NCBI GenBank assembly: GCA_037439785.1
Contig: JBBIVJ010000005.1
Coordinates: 83,618-147,617 of the forward strand
From: DSVZ01 sp037439785
GTDB taxonomy: Bacteria; Verrucomicrobiota; Verrucomicrobiia; Limisphaerales; J093
DNA length: 64,000 nucleotides
Direction: 5' to 3'
How positions within the stretch are numbered: position 1 is the first letter of the stretch; every line of letters starts with the position of its first letter. This document shows positions 33,169-40,801 of the stretch, piece after piece. Position numbers and translations under genes: made by a program. The notes below the pieces were generated by a model. It was not told where the DNA came from. It worked only from the letters and a program-made list of their open reading frames with translations, and did not search any database.

Positions 33169-33643
33169 CGCCGGCTCAGCCGCCGGAGCGGTGGTCCGCC
33201 GCGGCACCGCGGCGGCTACGCCTTGGCGGGGGTCCCTTTACCAAAAGCGGCAGAGGACTGCCGCATTTCAAGACGCTGGCGCGCGGAAGAAACGCGCCGC
33301 AGCGGGCGTCAGCCGGCGGAAGACAGGCAGGGTCGGCCGGGACGCCGACCCTCCCGCGGGGGCCGCTTCTGGGAGGGACCGCGTCCCCGCGGTCCCGGCT
33401 GGTCCTGGCAGGCCGCCCGTTCCAGCCCGACCCGAACGCAGAGTGCGGCATGGTCTGAGGGGAGGTCGAACCGACCTTCTCAAACGCGGAGAACGGGGAA
33501 TGCGGTAGCCCCTGCGTGTATCCCTTCTGGCCTCTGGCTTCTGGCTCCAGACTTCTGACTTCTGAGGCCTGACCTTTCGCTTCCCACTCCCCACCCCTGA
33601 CCTTCGAGGAAGGAGCAATGCCGGGTTGTCAGCCCTCCGGGGT
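33127..33643. repeat. Second repeat island (modules shared with 7.9-8.2 kb)
   Basis: This gene-free stretch contains the same modules as the 7.9 kb island in a different order: AAAGCGGCAGAGGACTGCCG at 33244-33263 continuing to 33279, GGCGTCAGCCGGC at 33305-33317 followed by GGCAGGGTCGGC, and GGGAGGGACCGCGTCC at 33371-33386 up to CCCGTTCCA. It also has a perfect palindrome CCGCCGCGG-CA-CCGCGGCGG (33196-33215) and TTCTGACTTCTG simple repeats near 33550. No coding potential is credible. Confidence 0.85.
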
Positions 33644-33699
33644 TTGTGGTCAACTGGCCCGCCCGCCGACTTGATGTCGGCGACGAGTCCAGGCCCCTT

Positions 33700-34851
33700 A
33701 TGAATTCCGAGACCGCCCCACCGGGAGGGGGATCACCCGCCTCCCGCTACGAGGCGTCGGTGCCGCGTGATCTGGAGCGCATCCGGGAAACCATCGCCCG
33801 CATGGCGGCGCTGGCCGAGCGGGCCCTGCAGGATGCCCTGGCCGCCTTGCGCGACCGTAACCGGCCGCTGGCCCGCGCGGTGATCTTGCGGGACCAGGTC
33901 ATTGACGAGCTGGAAAAGGAGCTGGACCGGCTCTGCCTCGAGTTCCTGGTGCGGCAACAGCCCGCGGGCCGGCCGTTGCGACAGGCCTACACCGCCCTGA
34001 AACTCAGCACGGAACTGGAGCGGGTGGGGGATTATGCCGAAAGCATCGCCCACCAGGCTGCCAAGTTGGCGGCCTGGGAGGTGGACCTGCCGCTGGCGCG
34101 TTTCGAGGCCATCGCCGCGGTGGCCCTGCCGATGTTGCGGGACGCCGTCCGGGCCTATCTGGAGGCCGACGCCGAGCGGGCCCAGCGGTTGATCCCCACC
34201 GAGGATGTCGTGGACGGCCTCAAGTCGGAGCTGCGGCGGGACCTGGTCCGGATGTACAAGGACAACCGGCTGCCCTTCGAGGCGTTGGACCCCTGCCTGC
34301 TCATCACCCGCCGCCTGGAACGGGTTTCCGACCAGGCCCGGAACATCTGCGACGAGACCCGTTACCTGTGCACGGGTGAATTTTCCAAGCACCCCAACGC
34401 CGGCGGGTACCGCGTGTTGTTTCTGGACCGCCACAATGCCGGGGCCAGCGTGGTGGCGGAAGCCGTCGCCGCCGCCTGGCTCAGGCCCCCCGCCTACGCG
34501 GTGGCCAGCGCGGGTCTGGAGCCGCGGCCGGTACCGCCCGCGGTCCGCACTTGGCTGCACGCGCGCGGGTGGGACCCCGACCGCCACGCGCCCCGCCCGG
34601 TCACGCAGGTGCCGGAGCTGGACCGCTACCACCTGGTGGTGGCGTTGGACCCGGAAGTGCGCCGGCTCTATCCGCGGCCGCCCCGCAAGGTGGTGTATCT
34701 GGAGTGGCCGGTGGCGGACCCCGCGGCGGTGGCCGGGCCGCCGGAGGCCGTCCGGGAGGCCTGCGAAGCGGCAGCCCGCGTGATCGAGGAGCAAGTGCGG
34801 TCCCTGCACGCGGCCCTGGTAGGCCCCCGGAAGGACCCGCTCCCCGCATGA
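33700..34851 (+). CDS. PhoU-like protein fused to a Cys-less low-molecular-weight phosphatase domain
   Basis: 383 residues. Residues about 15-225 are two PhoU three-helix repeats, with conserved LELERVGDYAESIAHQ and LITRRLERVSDQARNICDETRYLCTGE metal-binding stretches. From about residue 237 a second domain starts with YRVLFLDRHNAGASVVAEAVAAAW, followed by ASAGLEP and DLVVALDPEVRRLYP-like segments, an arsenate-reductase/low-Mr tyrosine phosphatase fold. The catalytic Cys of the C-x5-R-S loop is replaced (FLDRHNAGAS), so phosphatase activity is unlikely. It probably senses or binds an anion and regulates the transporter encoded downstream. The start at 33700 was chosen by the PhoU alignment. 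Confidence 0.8.
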   Translation: MNSETAPPGGGSPASRYEASVPRDLERIRETIARMAALAERALQDALAALRDRNRPLARAVILRDQVIDELEKELDRLCLEFLVRQQPAGRPLRQAYTALKLSTELERVGDYAESIAHQAAKLAAWEVDLPLARFEAIAAVALPMLRDAVRAYLEADAERAQRLIPTEDVVDGLKSELRRDLVRMYKDNRLPFEALDPCLLITRRLERVSDQARNICDETRYLCTGEFSKHPNAGGYRVLFLDRHNAGASVVAEAVAAAWLRPPAYAVASAGLEPRPVPPAVRTWLHARGWDPDRHAPRPVTQVPELDRYHLVVALDPEVRRLYPRPPRKVVYLEWPVADPAAVAGPPEAVREACEAAARVIEEQVRSLHAALVGPRKDPLPA

Positions 34852-35783
34852 AGGCCCGGAACGGTGCGGTGTTTGCCCGGGGGGTGCTGGCCGGCCTGTG
34901 GTTGCTGGCGGGGGCGACGGCCGGTTGTTCGTGGCACGCAGCCGCGCCGGCGGCTCAGGCTCCCCGGCAGGTCATTCAAGACATCGGGTCGGACACGATG
35001 GTCAACCTGGCCCAGGCCTGGGCCGGGGCGTACCAGGAGGTGGCGCCGGAGGTCTCGGTCGAGGTGTCCGGCGGCGGCTCCGGCCTGGGCATTGCGGCCC
35101 TGTTCAACGGGACGGCGGACATCGCCAACTCCAGCCGGCGCATCGAGCCGGAGGAAAAGGCCCGCATCCAGTCGGCCACCGGGCGGGAGCCGCAGGAGTA
35201 CCTGGTGGGATTCGATGCCCTCTCGGTGTACGTCCACCGCCACAACCCGATCGAGGAAATCAGCCTGGAGGACCTGCACGACATCTACGCCGAGGGCGGC
35301 CCGATTGATCGCTGGTCGCAACTGGGTGTGGCGCCCATCCCGGGGGCGCGCACCGACCGGATCATCCGCGTCAGCCGCCAGAACAACTCGGGCACGTACC
35401 ATTACTTCCGCGACGTGGTGTGCGGACGCGACACGGACTTCAAGCTGGGTTCGCTGGACATGAACGGCTCGAAGGACGTGGTCGAACTGGTCTCCCGCAC
35501 CCCGACGGCCATCGGCTACAGCGGCCTGGGCTATCAGACCGACGCGGTGAAGATGCTCCGCATCGCGCGCAAACGCGGCCAGCGGGGCGTCCTGCCCGGC
35601 GTGACCTCCACCCTGGACGGCAGTTATCCCATCGCCCGGCCGATGTACCTGTACACGCCCGGGGAACCCTCCGAGCTGGTGCGCCGCTTCCTGGCGTGGG
35701 TGCTGTCCCCCGCCGGCCAGCAGGTGTTGGCACAGACCGGCTACATCCCCCTGCCGCCCACCGCCCCTTCGCCTCCCCCATGA
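34848..35783 (+). CDS. pstS: Phosphate ABC transporter substrate-binding lipoprotein (PstS-like)
   Basis: A 311-residue protein with a lipoprotein signal (LLAGATAGCSW). VIQDIGSDTMVNLAQAWAGAY, VSVEVSGGGSGLGIAALFNGTADIANSSR and RQNNSGTYHYFRDVV are the phosphate-binding PstS elements. The start overlaps the PhoU-fusion stop (ATGA). The protein binds phosphate in the periplasm and hands it to the membrane permease. The usual ligand segments TGSG and SGTY are kept as SGGGSG and NSGTY, so it likely binds phosphate or a close oxyanion. Confidence 0.88.
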   Translation: MKARNGAVFARGVLAGLWLLAGATAGCSWHAAAPAAQAPRQVIQDIGSDTMVNLAQAWAGAYQEVAPEVSVEVSGGGSGLGIAALFNGTADIANSSRRIEPEEKARIQSATGREPQEYLVGFDALSVYVHRHNPIEEISLEDLHDIYAEGGPIDRWSQLGVAPIPGARTDRIIRVSRQNNSGTYHYFRDVVCGRDTDFKLGSLDMNGSKDVVELVSRTPTAIGYSGLGYQTDAVKMLRIARKRGQRGVLPGVTSTLDGSYPIARPMYLYTPGEPSELVRRFLAWVLSPAGQQVLAQTGYIPLPPTAPSPPP

Positions 35784-36703
35784 ACCCCGCCCCGCCAGGC
35801 AGCCTGCCGCGCCACCGGCCGCCGGGCCACCGCCTGGCGGAGCGGGGGATCGAGCTCTTTGTCCGCCTGTGCGGCTACAGCGCGATCTTCTTCGTGCTGG
35901 CCATCTGCCTGTTTGTGATGCCGGAAGCGGCGCCGCTGCTGCCGCGGCTGGACTGGGGCCAGGTGCTGCTCAGCCCGGAATGGTATCCCACCTCGCGGAC
36001 GCACGTGCGCTACGGCGTGGGGGCCATGATCGCCGGCACGCTCAGCGTGACGCTGCTGGCCATGGTGCTGGCGGTGCCGTTCGGACCGGGCGCGGCCACC
36101 TTTGTGTCCGAGTTCTGCACCGGCCGGCTGCGGGAGACGTTGAAGGTGGTGATCGAGATGCTGGCGGCCATACCCAGCATCGTGTGGGGCTTCATCGGGC
36201 TGACGGTCACCAGCCACCTCATCCAGGCCTGGCTCCCGGCGCCGGTGGGCCTGAACCTGCTCAACGCCGCCGTCCTGCTGGCGCTGATGAGCGTGCCCAT
36301 CATCGTCAGCATCGGCGAAGACGCCCTCAAGGCGGTGCCGGACACCTACCGCGAGGCGGCCCTGGCGCTGGGGGCCACCCGCTGGCAGACGGTGCACCGT
36401 GTCCTGCTGCCGGCGGCCCGCCAGGGGCTGCTGGCGGCGGTGCTGCTGGGGGTGGGCCGGGCCATCGGCGAGACCATGGCCGTGCTGATGGCCACCGGGC
36501 ATGCCAACCAGATTCCCCGCAGCCTGTTCGACCCCGTGCGGACCCTCACGGCCACCATCGCCGCCGAACTGGGCGAGACCGCCGCCGGCTCGGACCACTA
36601 CCGGATGCTGTTCGTCATCGGCCTGCTGCTCTTCGCCATCACCTTTGTCGTGAACCTGCTGGCGGACCTGGCGGTGCGCGGCGTGCGACGAAACACCCCA
36701 TGA
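35780..36703 (+). CDS. pstC: Phosphate ABC transporter permease (PstC-like)
   Basis: A 307-residue protein with about six membrane helices: near residues 27-45, 75-98, 120-140, 155-175, 215-240 and 275-298. The cytoplasmic coupling (EAA) loop is YREAALALGATRWQTVHRVLLPAA, and GVGRAIGETMAVLMATG is the PstC family signature. The start overlaps the pstS stop. In known Pst systems PstC pairs with PstA; no PstA follows here (see findings). Confidence 0.9.
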   Translation: MNPAPPGSLPRHRPPGHRLAERGIELFVRLCGYSAIFFVLAICLFVMPEAAPLLPRLDWGQVLLSPEWYPTSRTHVRYGVGAMIAGTLSVTLLAMVLAVPFGPGAATFVSEFCTGRLRETLKVVIEMLAAIPSIVWGFIGLTVTSHLIQAWLPAPVGLNLLNAAVLLALMSVPIIVSIGEDALKAVPDTYREAALALGATRWQTVHRVLLPAARQGLLAAVLLGVGRAIGETMAVLMATGHANQIPRSLFDPVRTLTATIAAELGETAAGSDHYRMLFVIGLLLFAITFVVNLLADLAVRGVRRNTP

Positions 36704-36885
36704 GCGAACGCCCTTTCAGTCCCACCCCGCTGGTGCGGCGCAAGCTGCGGCAGGAACGGCTGGCCGACCGCACCCTCTTCCTGTGGAACGGCGAGGTGGT
36801 CGAGCTGGACCGCAACGAGGTGATTTTCGGCGAGCAACCGCGGGACCGGCGCACCTATGAGTACGTGCGCGGCGTCTTTGGCTGA
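36700..36885 (+). CDS. 61-residue protein in the pstA position
   Basis: It begins at an ATG that overlaps the pstC stop (ATGA) and ends 5 nt before pstB. The protein is charged and soluble: MSERPFSPTPLVRRKLRQER then an FLWNGEVVELDRNEVIFGEQ stretch and RRTYEYVRGVFG. No membrane helix or PstA coupling loop is present, so it does not look like a truncated permease. Overlap and position imply it is translated with the transporter. Function unknown; it could be an adaptor between permease and ATPase. Confidence 0.6.
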   Translation: MSERPFSPTPLVRRKLRQERLADRTLFLWNGEVVELDRNEVIFGEQPRDRRTYEYVRGVFG

Positions 36886-36890
36886 ACGGC

Positions 36891-37664
36891 ATGGCCCCCC
36901 CCGAGTACAGCATCCGCACCCGCGACCTGAACCTGTGGTACGGCACCTTCCAGGCGCTGTGCGGGGTGACGCTGGACATCCCGGCCCGGCGGATCACCGC
37001 CCTGATCGGTCCCTCCGGCTGCGGCAAGACCACCCTGCTGCGCTGCTTCAACCGCGTGAACGAACGCTACGGCTACGTGACCACCCGCGGCGAAATCACC
37101 GTGCTGGGCCGCAACATCTACGAGCCGGACGTCTCCCTCATCGAACTGCGCAAGGCCGTGGGCATGGTCTTCCAGCGCCCCAACCCCCTGCCGCTGTCGG
37201 TGTACGAAAACGTCGTCTACGGCCTGCGCCTGCACCATCGCCGCCGCGAACTGGACCGGGCGCGGCTGGACGCCGCCGTGGAACAGGCGCTGCGCGAGGT
37301 GTTGTTGTGGGAGGACCTCAAGGACCGGCTGGACCTGCCGGCCACCCGCCTCCAGTTGGAGCAGCAGCAGAAACTGTGCATCGCCCGCCTGCTGCCGCTC
37401 AAGCCCCAGGTCATCCTCATGGACGAGCCCTGCTCGGCGCTGGACGTCAACGGCACCCGCGCCATCGAGGAGCTGATGTTCGCCCTGCGGGAGCGCTACA
37501 CCCTGGTGGTCGTCACCCACAACATGGCCCAGGCCCGCCGCGTGAGTGACGAGTGCATCTTCATGCTGGTGGGCCGGGTGATCGAACACGGCCGCACCGA
37601 GGACCTCTTCCTCCGCCCCCGTCAGCCCCAGACCGCCGAGTACGTCGAGGGACGCTACGGCTGA
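36891..37664 (+). CDS. pstB: Phosphate ABC transporter ATP-binding protein (PstB-like) with altered signature motif
   Basis: A 257-residue ABC ATPase. Walker A GPSGCGKT (40-47), Q-loop MVFQRPNPLP (92-101), Walker B VILMDEPCSALD (174-185) and the H-loop histidine 210 in VVVTHN are intact and PstB-like. The ABC signature, normally LSGGQQQR, reads LQLEQQQK at 154-161, so the SGG that contacts ATP gamma-phosphate is missing. Either the transporter uses an unusual ATPase cycle or it has lost or changed transport. It is the last gene of the PhoU-PstS-PstC-orf61-PstB operon. Confidence 0.85.
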   Translation: MAPPEYSIRTRDLNLWYGTFQALCGVTLDIPARRITALIGPSGCGKTTLLRCFNRVNERYGYVTTRGEITVLGRNIYEPDVSLIELRKAVGMVFQRPNPLPLSVYENVVYGLRLHHRRRELDRARLDAAVEQALREVLLWEDLKDRLDLPATRLQLEQQQKLCIARLLPLKPQVILMDEPCSALDVNGTRAIEELMFALRERYTLVVVTHNMAQARRVSDECIFMLVGRVIEHGRTEDLFLRPRQPQTAEYVEGRYG

Positions 37665-37689
37665 CCCGGCCCGCACCGCCGCGGTCCGT

Positions 37690-38748
37690 TCACCGGCCGC
37701 CGCCCCCGCCGCCCCCGGAGCCCGCCCTGCTCGCGCGGTAGGTGCGGATCAAGTCCAGCACCTCGTCGAAGATGTCGGCCGGCACGATCTTGCCCCGGAT
37801 TTGCGGGTAGGCGGCCTCCGCTGCCGATCGCCACTCCGCCTCCAGCTCGGGGGTGACGGCCGTGACCTTGAGCCGCCGCTTCTGCATGGCGCGGATGGCC
37901 TCCTCGGATTCCCGGCGGCCCTGGGCCTTGATCTCCGCTCCGGTCTGTCGGGCGGCGCCCCAGAGGGCCTCGCGCTGCGCCGCCGGCAGCTTGTCCCAGG
38001 TGGCCTTGCGGATGACGCACGCGCCCACCAGTGGCCCCCAGTTCAGGGCCAGCATGTAGGAGGCACGGCTGTCCACCTGGGTGGACAGGGCAAAGACCGG
38101 CGGCAGCGGCGCCGCCTCGATCAGCCCGGTCTGGAACCCCGGCAGGATGTCGGCCGTCTCGAGGGCCACCGGCCGGAAACCCGCCGAGCGGTAAATCTGC
38201 AACTGGTCGGTGTGGCCCGCCCAGGAGAAGAGCTTGAGCCGGCGCAGATCGTCCGGCCGGGCCACCGGCTGGGTGCTGAAGAAATGCACCCAGCCCGCAT
38301 CCGACCAGAACAGCACCACAAACCCCCTGGCCTCCAGCCGCGCCTCCAGCTGCGGCTGGAGCTGGGCGCCGACGTGGTCCACCTCGTCCAGGTCCCGGAA
38401 CCCCATCGGGATGGAGAGCAGCCCCTGGACGGCCGGCTCGATTTCCGCCACGCCCACCCCGGTGAGCATGGCCGCCTGGATCGAATTCACCCGCATCAGC
38501 CCCACCGTGTCCGCCTCGCCCCCCAGCTTGCCGTCGGCGTAGATCACCAGGTCCACCGCCCCGTTCGAGAGCTTGCGCCAGCTCTCGCGCAGGCCCAGCA
38601 GGCTTTTGTGGAACGAGCTGCCGGTGGGGGCCAGGGTGGCCAGTTTCACGCGCTCGGCGGCGCACGCCGCCGGCACGACCGCGGGGCTCAGACCGGCCAG
38701 CAGCGCCGCCGGCACCAGCCATCGGAAGCAGGAAAGAAGACCTTGCAT
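37690..38748 (-). CDS. dctP: TRAP transporter solute receptor (DctP family)
   Basis: A 352-residue periplasmic protein with signal peptide (cleavage near ACAAERV). VKLATLAPTGSSFHKSLLGLRESW, DLVIYADGKLGGEADTVGLMRVNSIQAAMLTGVG and GFQTGLIEAA identify the DctP/TAXI-like TRAP receptor family. These bind carboxylates, amino acids or sugar acids and deliver them to DctQM. The C-terminus is a Gly-rich tail. It follows the TatT gene by 13 nt on the same strand. No DctQ or DctM gene is found on either side. Confidence 0.88.
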   Translation of the reverse strand: MQGLLSCFRWLVPAALLAGLSPAVVPAACAAERVKLATLAPTGSSFHKSLLGLRESWRKLSNGAVDLVIYADGKLGGEADTVGLMRVNSIQAAMLTGVGVAEIEPAVQGLLSIPMGFRDLDEVDHVGAQLQPQLEARLEARGFVVLFWSDAGWVHFFSTQPVARPDDLRRLKLFSWAGHTDQLQIYRSAGFRPVALETADILPGFQTGLIEAAPLPPVFALSTQVDSRASYMLALNWGPLVGACVIRKATWDKLPAAQREALWGAARQTGAEIKAQGRRESEEAIRAMQKRRLKVTAVTPELEAEWRSAAEAAYPQIRGKIVPADIFDEVLDLIRTYRASRAGSGGGGGGGR

Positions 38749-38761
38749 GGCAGTTCGGACG

Positions 38762-39709
38762 TCAGGGGTTCGCGGAAGGTTCAGGAATCAGGAACAAATC
38801 CTCGCGCTTGCCGGCCAGCCAGCGGGCGCGGCGCTGCATCACCACATTCACCAACCGGTGCTCCGGAGCGGCCTCCACATCCACCGCCAGCGCCCGCGCC
38901 AGCAGGGCATCAAACTGCTTGAGGTCCTGCGTCTGCGCACACACCGCCTCCGCGAACGCGACAAACGGCGCCGCCTGTTTGCCTCCGCTCAGGGCCACGG
39001 CCCGCTCGAAATGTCGGCGCGCGCGCGCGGCGGGATCGCCCGGCGCGCCCTGGCGGGCCATTTCGTAGGTGATCAAAAACGTGTGCAGCGCGCCCTCGCC
39101 CCAGTCCGGGTCCAGCTCCAGGGCGCGGTCAATCAGCGCCTCCATCTGCGGCACCTCCGCCACGTGGTCGGGACGGTCCTTGGCCAGCCCAATGGCCGAG
39201 CCCCACGCCGCCGCGGTCCAGTACAGCAGGGGGACATCCGCCTTGCGCGCCCGCCGCACCGCCGCCCGGGGGTCGGCCCGCAGGGCCGCCCGGAAGCCGC
39301 GGTGTCGGGCCTCGAGCCCGCGCAGGCCGTAATCGCGCGCGCGCAGGTAAAGCCGGCGCGCCCGCTCGCGCAACGCCAGGGCGGCTGCCAGGTCGCGGTC
39401 CTCCAGCTCATCGGCGTCCAGTTGCACAAAGGCGTAGGCGAACTGGGTGAAGCCGCTGGTGGTGGCGAACAACAGCCCCGGATGCCGCGGGCTTTCCGCC
39501 AGCAGGCTTTCCATGAGCTTCAGGCCAAACGGCACGGCGGCCCGCACCAGCTCGGGGTCCTCCTCCTGCGCAAAGGTCGTCCCCCCCCCGGCCAGGGCAT
39601 GGCCGACCTGGTTGACCGCAAATTTCTTGAGCGAACAGCCCGAGCCCAGCACCAGCACCCCCAGCCCCAGCCAGGAGGCGCGCCAAGCTCGCCAGCACCC
39701 ACGCTTCAT
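38762..39709 (-). CDS. TatT-like TRAP-associated lipoprotein
   Basis: A 315-residue protein with a lipoprotein signal (LGLGVLVLGSGCSLKKF). GGTTFAQEEDPELVRAAVPFGLKLMESLLAESP and the A-P-L-L-Y-W-T-A-A-A-W-G-x-A-I-G-L pattern (VPLLYWTAAAWGSAIGLAK) are hallmarks of the TatT family of trimeric, helical TPR-like proteins that pair with TRAP receptors, first seen in Treponema pallidum Tp0956. It precedes dctP and probably forms a periplasmic complex with it. Confidence 0.8.
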   Translation of the reverse strand: MKRGCWRAWRASWLGLGVLVLGSGCSLKKFAVNQVGHALAGGGTTFAQEEDPELVRAAVPFGLKLMESLLAESPRHPGLLFATTSGFTQFAYAFVQLDADELEDRDLAAALALRERARRLYLRARDYGLRGLEARHRGFRAALRADPRAAVRRARKADVPLLYWTAAAWGSAIGLAKDRPDHVAEVPQMEALIDRALELDPDWGEGALHTFLITYEMARQGAPGDPAARARRHFERAVALSGGKQAAPFVAFAEAVCAQTQDLKQFDALLARALAVDVEAAPEHRLVNVVMQRRARWLAGKREDLFLIPEPSANP

Positions 39710-39818
39710 GCCGGGGGATGTAGCACACCGGCCGCCGGAGGGCGACTGCGAAACCGCCTCCCGTGCCCCGGACAAATGCGCGTGGCTTTTGCGGCCGGCT
39801 GTGGCACAACCGCCCGGC

Positions 39819-40541
39819 ATGGATGTGCGGGTCAAAATCTGCGGCATCACCCGCCTCGAAGAGGCGCTGGCCGCCGTCGAGGCCGGCGCGGACGCCCTGG
39901 GCTTCATGTTTTATCCGGCCAGCCCGCGCCAGATCGAGCCCGCCGCCGCGGCGGCCATCTGCCGGGCGCTGCCGCCGTGGGTGCACCGGGTGGGGGTGTT
40001 CGTGGACGTCCCGGAGGCCCACATCCGCGAACTGGTGCAACGCTGCGGGCTGAGCGCCCTCCAATTGCACGGCCGGGAATCCCCCGCCTTCTGCCGGCGG
40101 TTCGAATGGCCCGTGATCAAGGCCTTTCGCGTCCGCGGCCCGGAGAGCCTGGCCGAGCTGACCGACTACGACACCGCCGCCTGGCTGCTGGACAGCTACG
40201 TGCCGGGGCAGCTCGGCGGCACCGGCGCGGGGTTCAACTGGGACCTGGCGGCCCGGGCCGTGCGGCTGGGACGCCCGGTGATCCTGGCCGGCGGTCTGAC
40301 CCCGGCCAACGTGGCCGCGGCGGTGCGGCAGGTACGGCCCTACGGCGTGGATGTCTCCAGCGGCGTCGAGCGCGCCCCCCGCGTCAAGGACCCGGAACTC
40401 ATGCGGGCGTTTGTGGCGGCCGTCCGGGCGGCGGCGCGCGAGCCGGGCGCCCCGGCGATGGCGTCAGCCGCTGCTGTTGGCGAGGCCGGCGGCGAGTTGC
40501 CCGGCCGGGAAGGGGCTTGCGCCGGCCCGCCCGCCGGCTAG
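39819..40541 (+). CDS. trpF: Phosphoribosylanthranilate isomerase
   Basis: A 240-residue TIM barrel. MDVRVKICGITRLEEA holds the catalytic Cys8, ALGFMFYPASPRQI, LQLHGRESPAFC, GFNWDLAA, VILAGGLTPANVAAAV and GVDVSSGVERAPRVKDPEL follow in the TrpF order, and the Asp of the active site lies in LLDSYVPGQLGGTGAGF. It isomerises PRA to CdRP in tryptophan synthesis. The last about 35 residues are Ala/Gly-rich and longer than the family norm. It is divergent from tatT, separated from the other trp gene in this window. Confidence 0.92.
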   Translation: MDVRVKICGITRLEEALAAVEAGADALGFMFYPASPRQIEPAAAAAICRALPPWVHRVGVFVDVPEAHIRELVQRCGLSALQLHGRESPAFCRRFEWPVIKAFRVRGPESLAELTDYDTAAWLLDSYVPGQLGGTGAGFNWDLAARAVRLGRPVILAGGLTPANVAAAVRQVRPYGVDVSSGVERAPRVKDPELMRAFVAAVRAAAREPGAPAMASAAAVGEAGGELPGREGACAGPPAG

Positions 40542-40557
40542 CATCCAGGCACCTCGT

Positions 40558-40632
40558 GGCGGGGTAGCCAAGTGGTAAGGCAGGGCTCTGCAAAAGCCCC
40601 ATTCGTCGGTTCGATTCCGACCCTCGCCTCCA
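40558..40632 (+). tRNA. tRNA-Cys (anticodon GCA)
   Basis: A 75-nt cloverleaf: acceptor GGCGGGG with CCTCGCC (one G-U), anticodon stem GGGCT/AGCCC around CTGCAAA (GCA), T stem GTCGG/CCGAC with TTCGATT, discriminator U (essential for cysteine identity) and encoded CCA. It lies 16 nt after trpF and could share its transcript. Confidence 0.95.
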
Positions 40633-40759
40633 ATTTTTTCCCTCCCGCCAGGTTGACATTTTCCTCCCCCCGGACCCGTCACGGCCCTTTCTGGAACCAG
40701 GTGCCGGCGCGGGGCGCGGCCCGGTCGGCCCGCGCTCCTCCCGCCACGCCCGCGGGGCG

Positions 40760-40789
40760 TTGACCCGGGCGGCCCGCGGGGGGTATTCG
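40760..40789 (+). promoter_or_regulatory. Putative promoter of the GH116-like gene
   Basis: TTGACC (40760-40765), 18-bp spacer, TATTCG (40784-40789). The ATG at 40802 is 12 nt after the -10. Confidence 0.4.
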
Positions 40790-40801
40790 TTGGCCCCGAC
40801 C

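Noticed and set aside
36700..36885. orf61 as a degraded pstA
   Set aside because: It has no hydrophobic helix or EAA coupling loop and is fitted between two genes by overlap and tight spacing; decay would leave a larger remnant.
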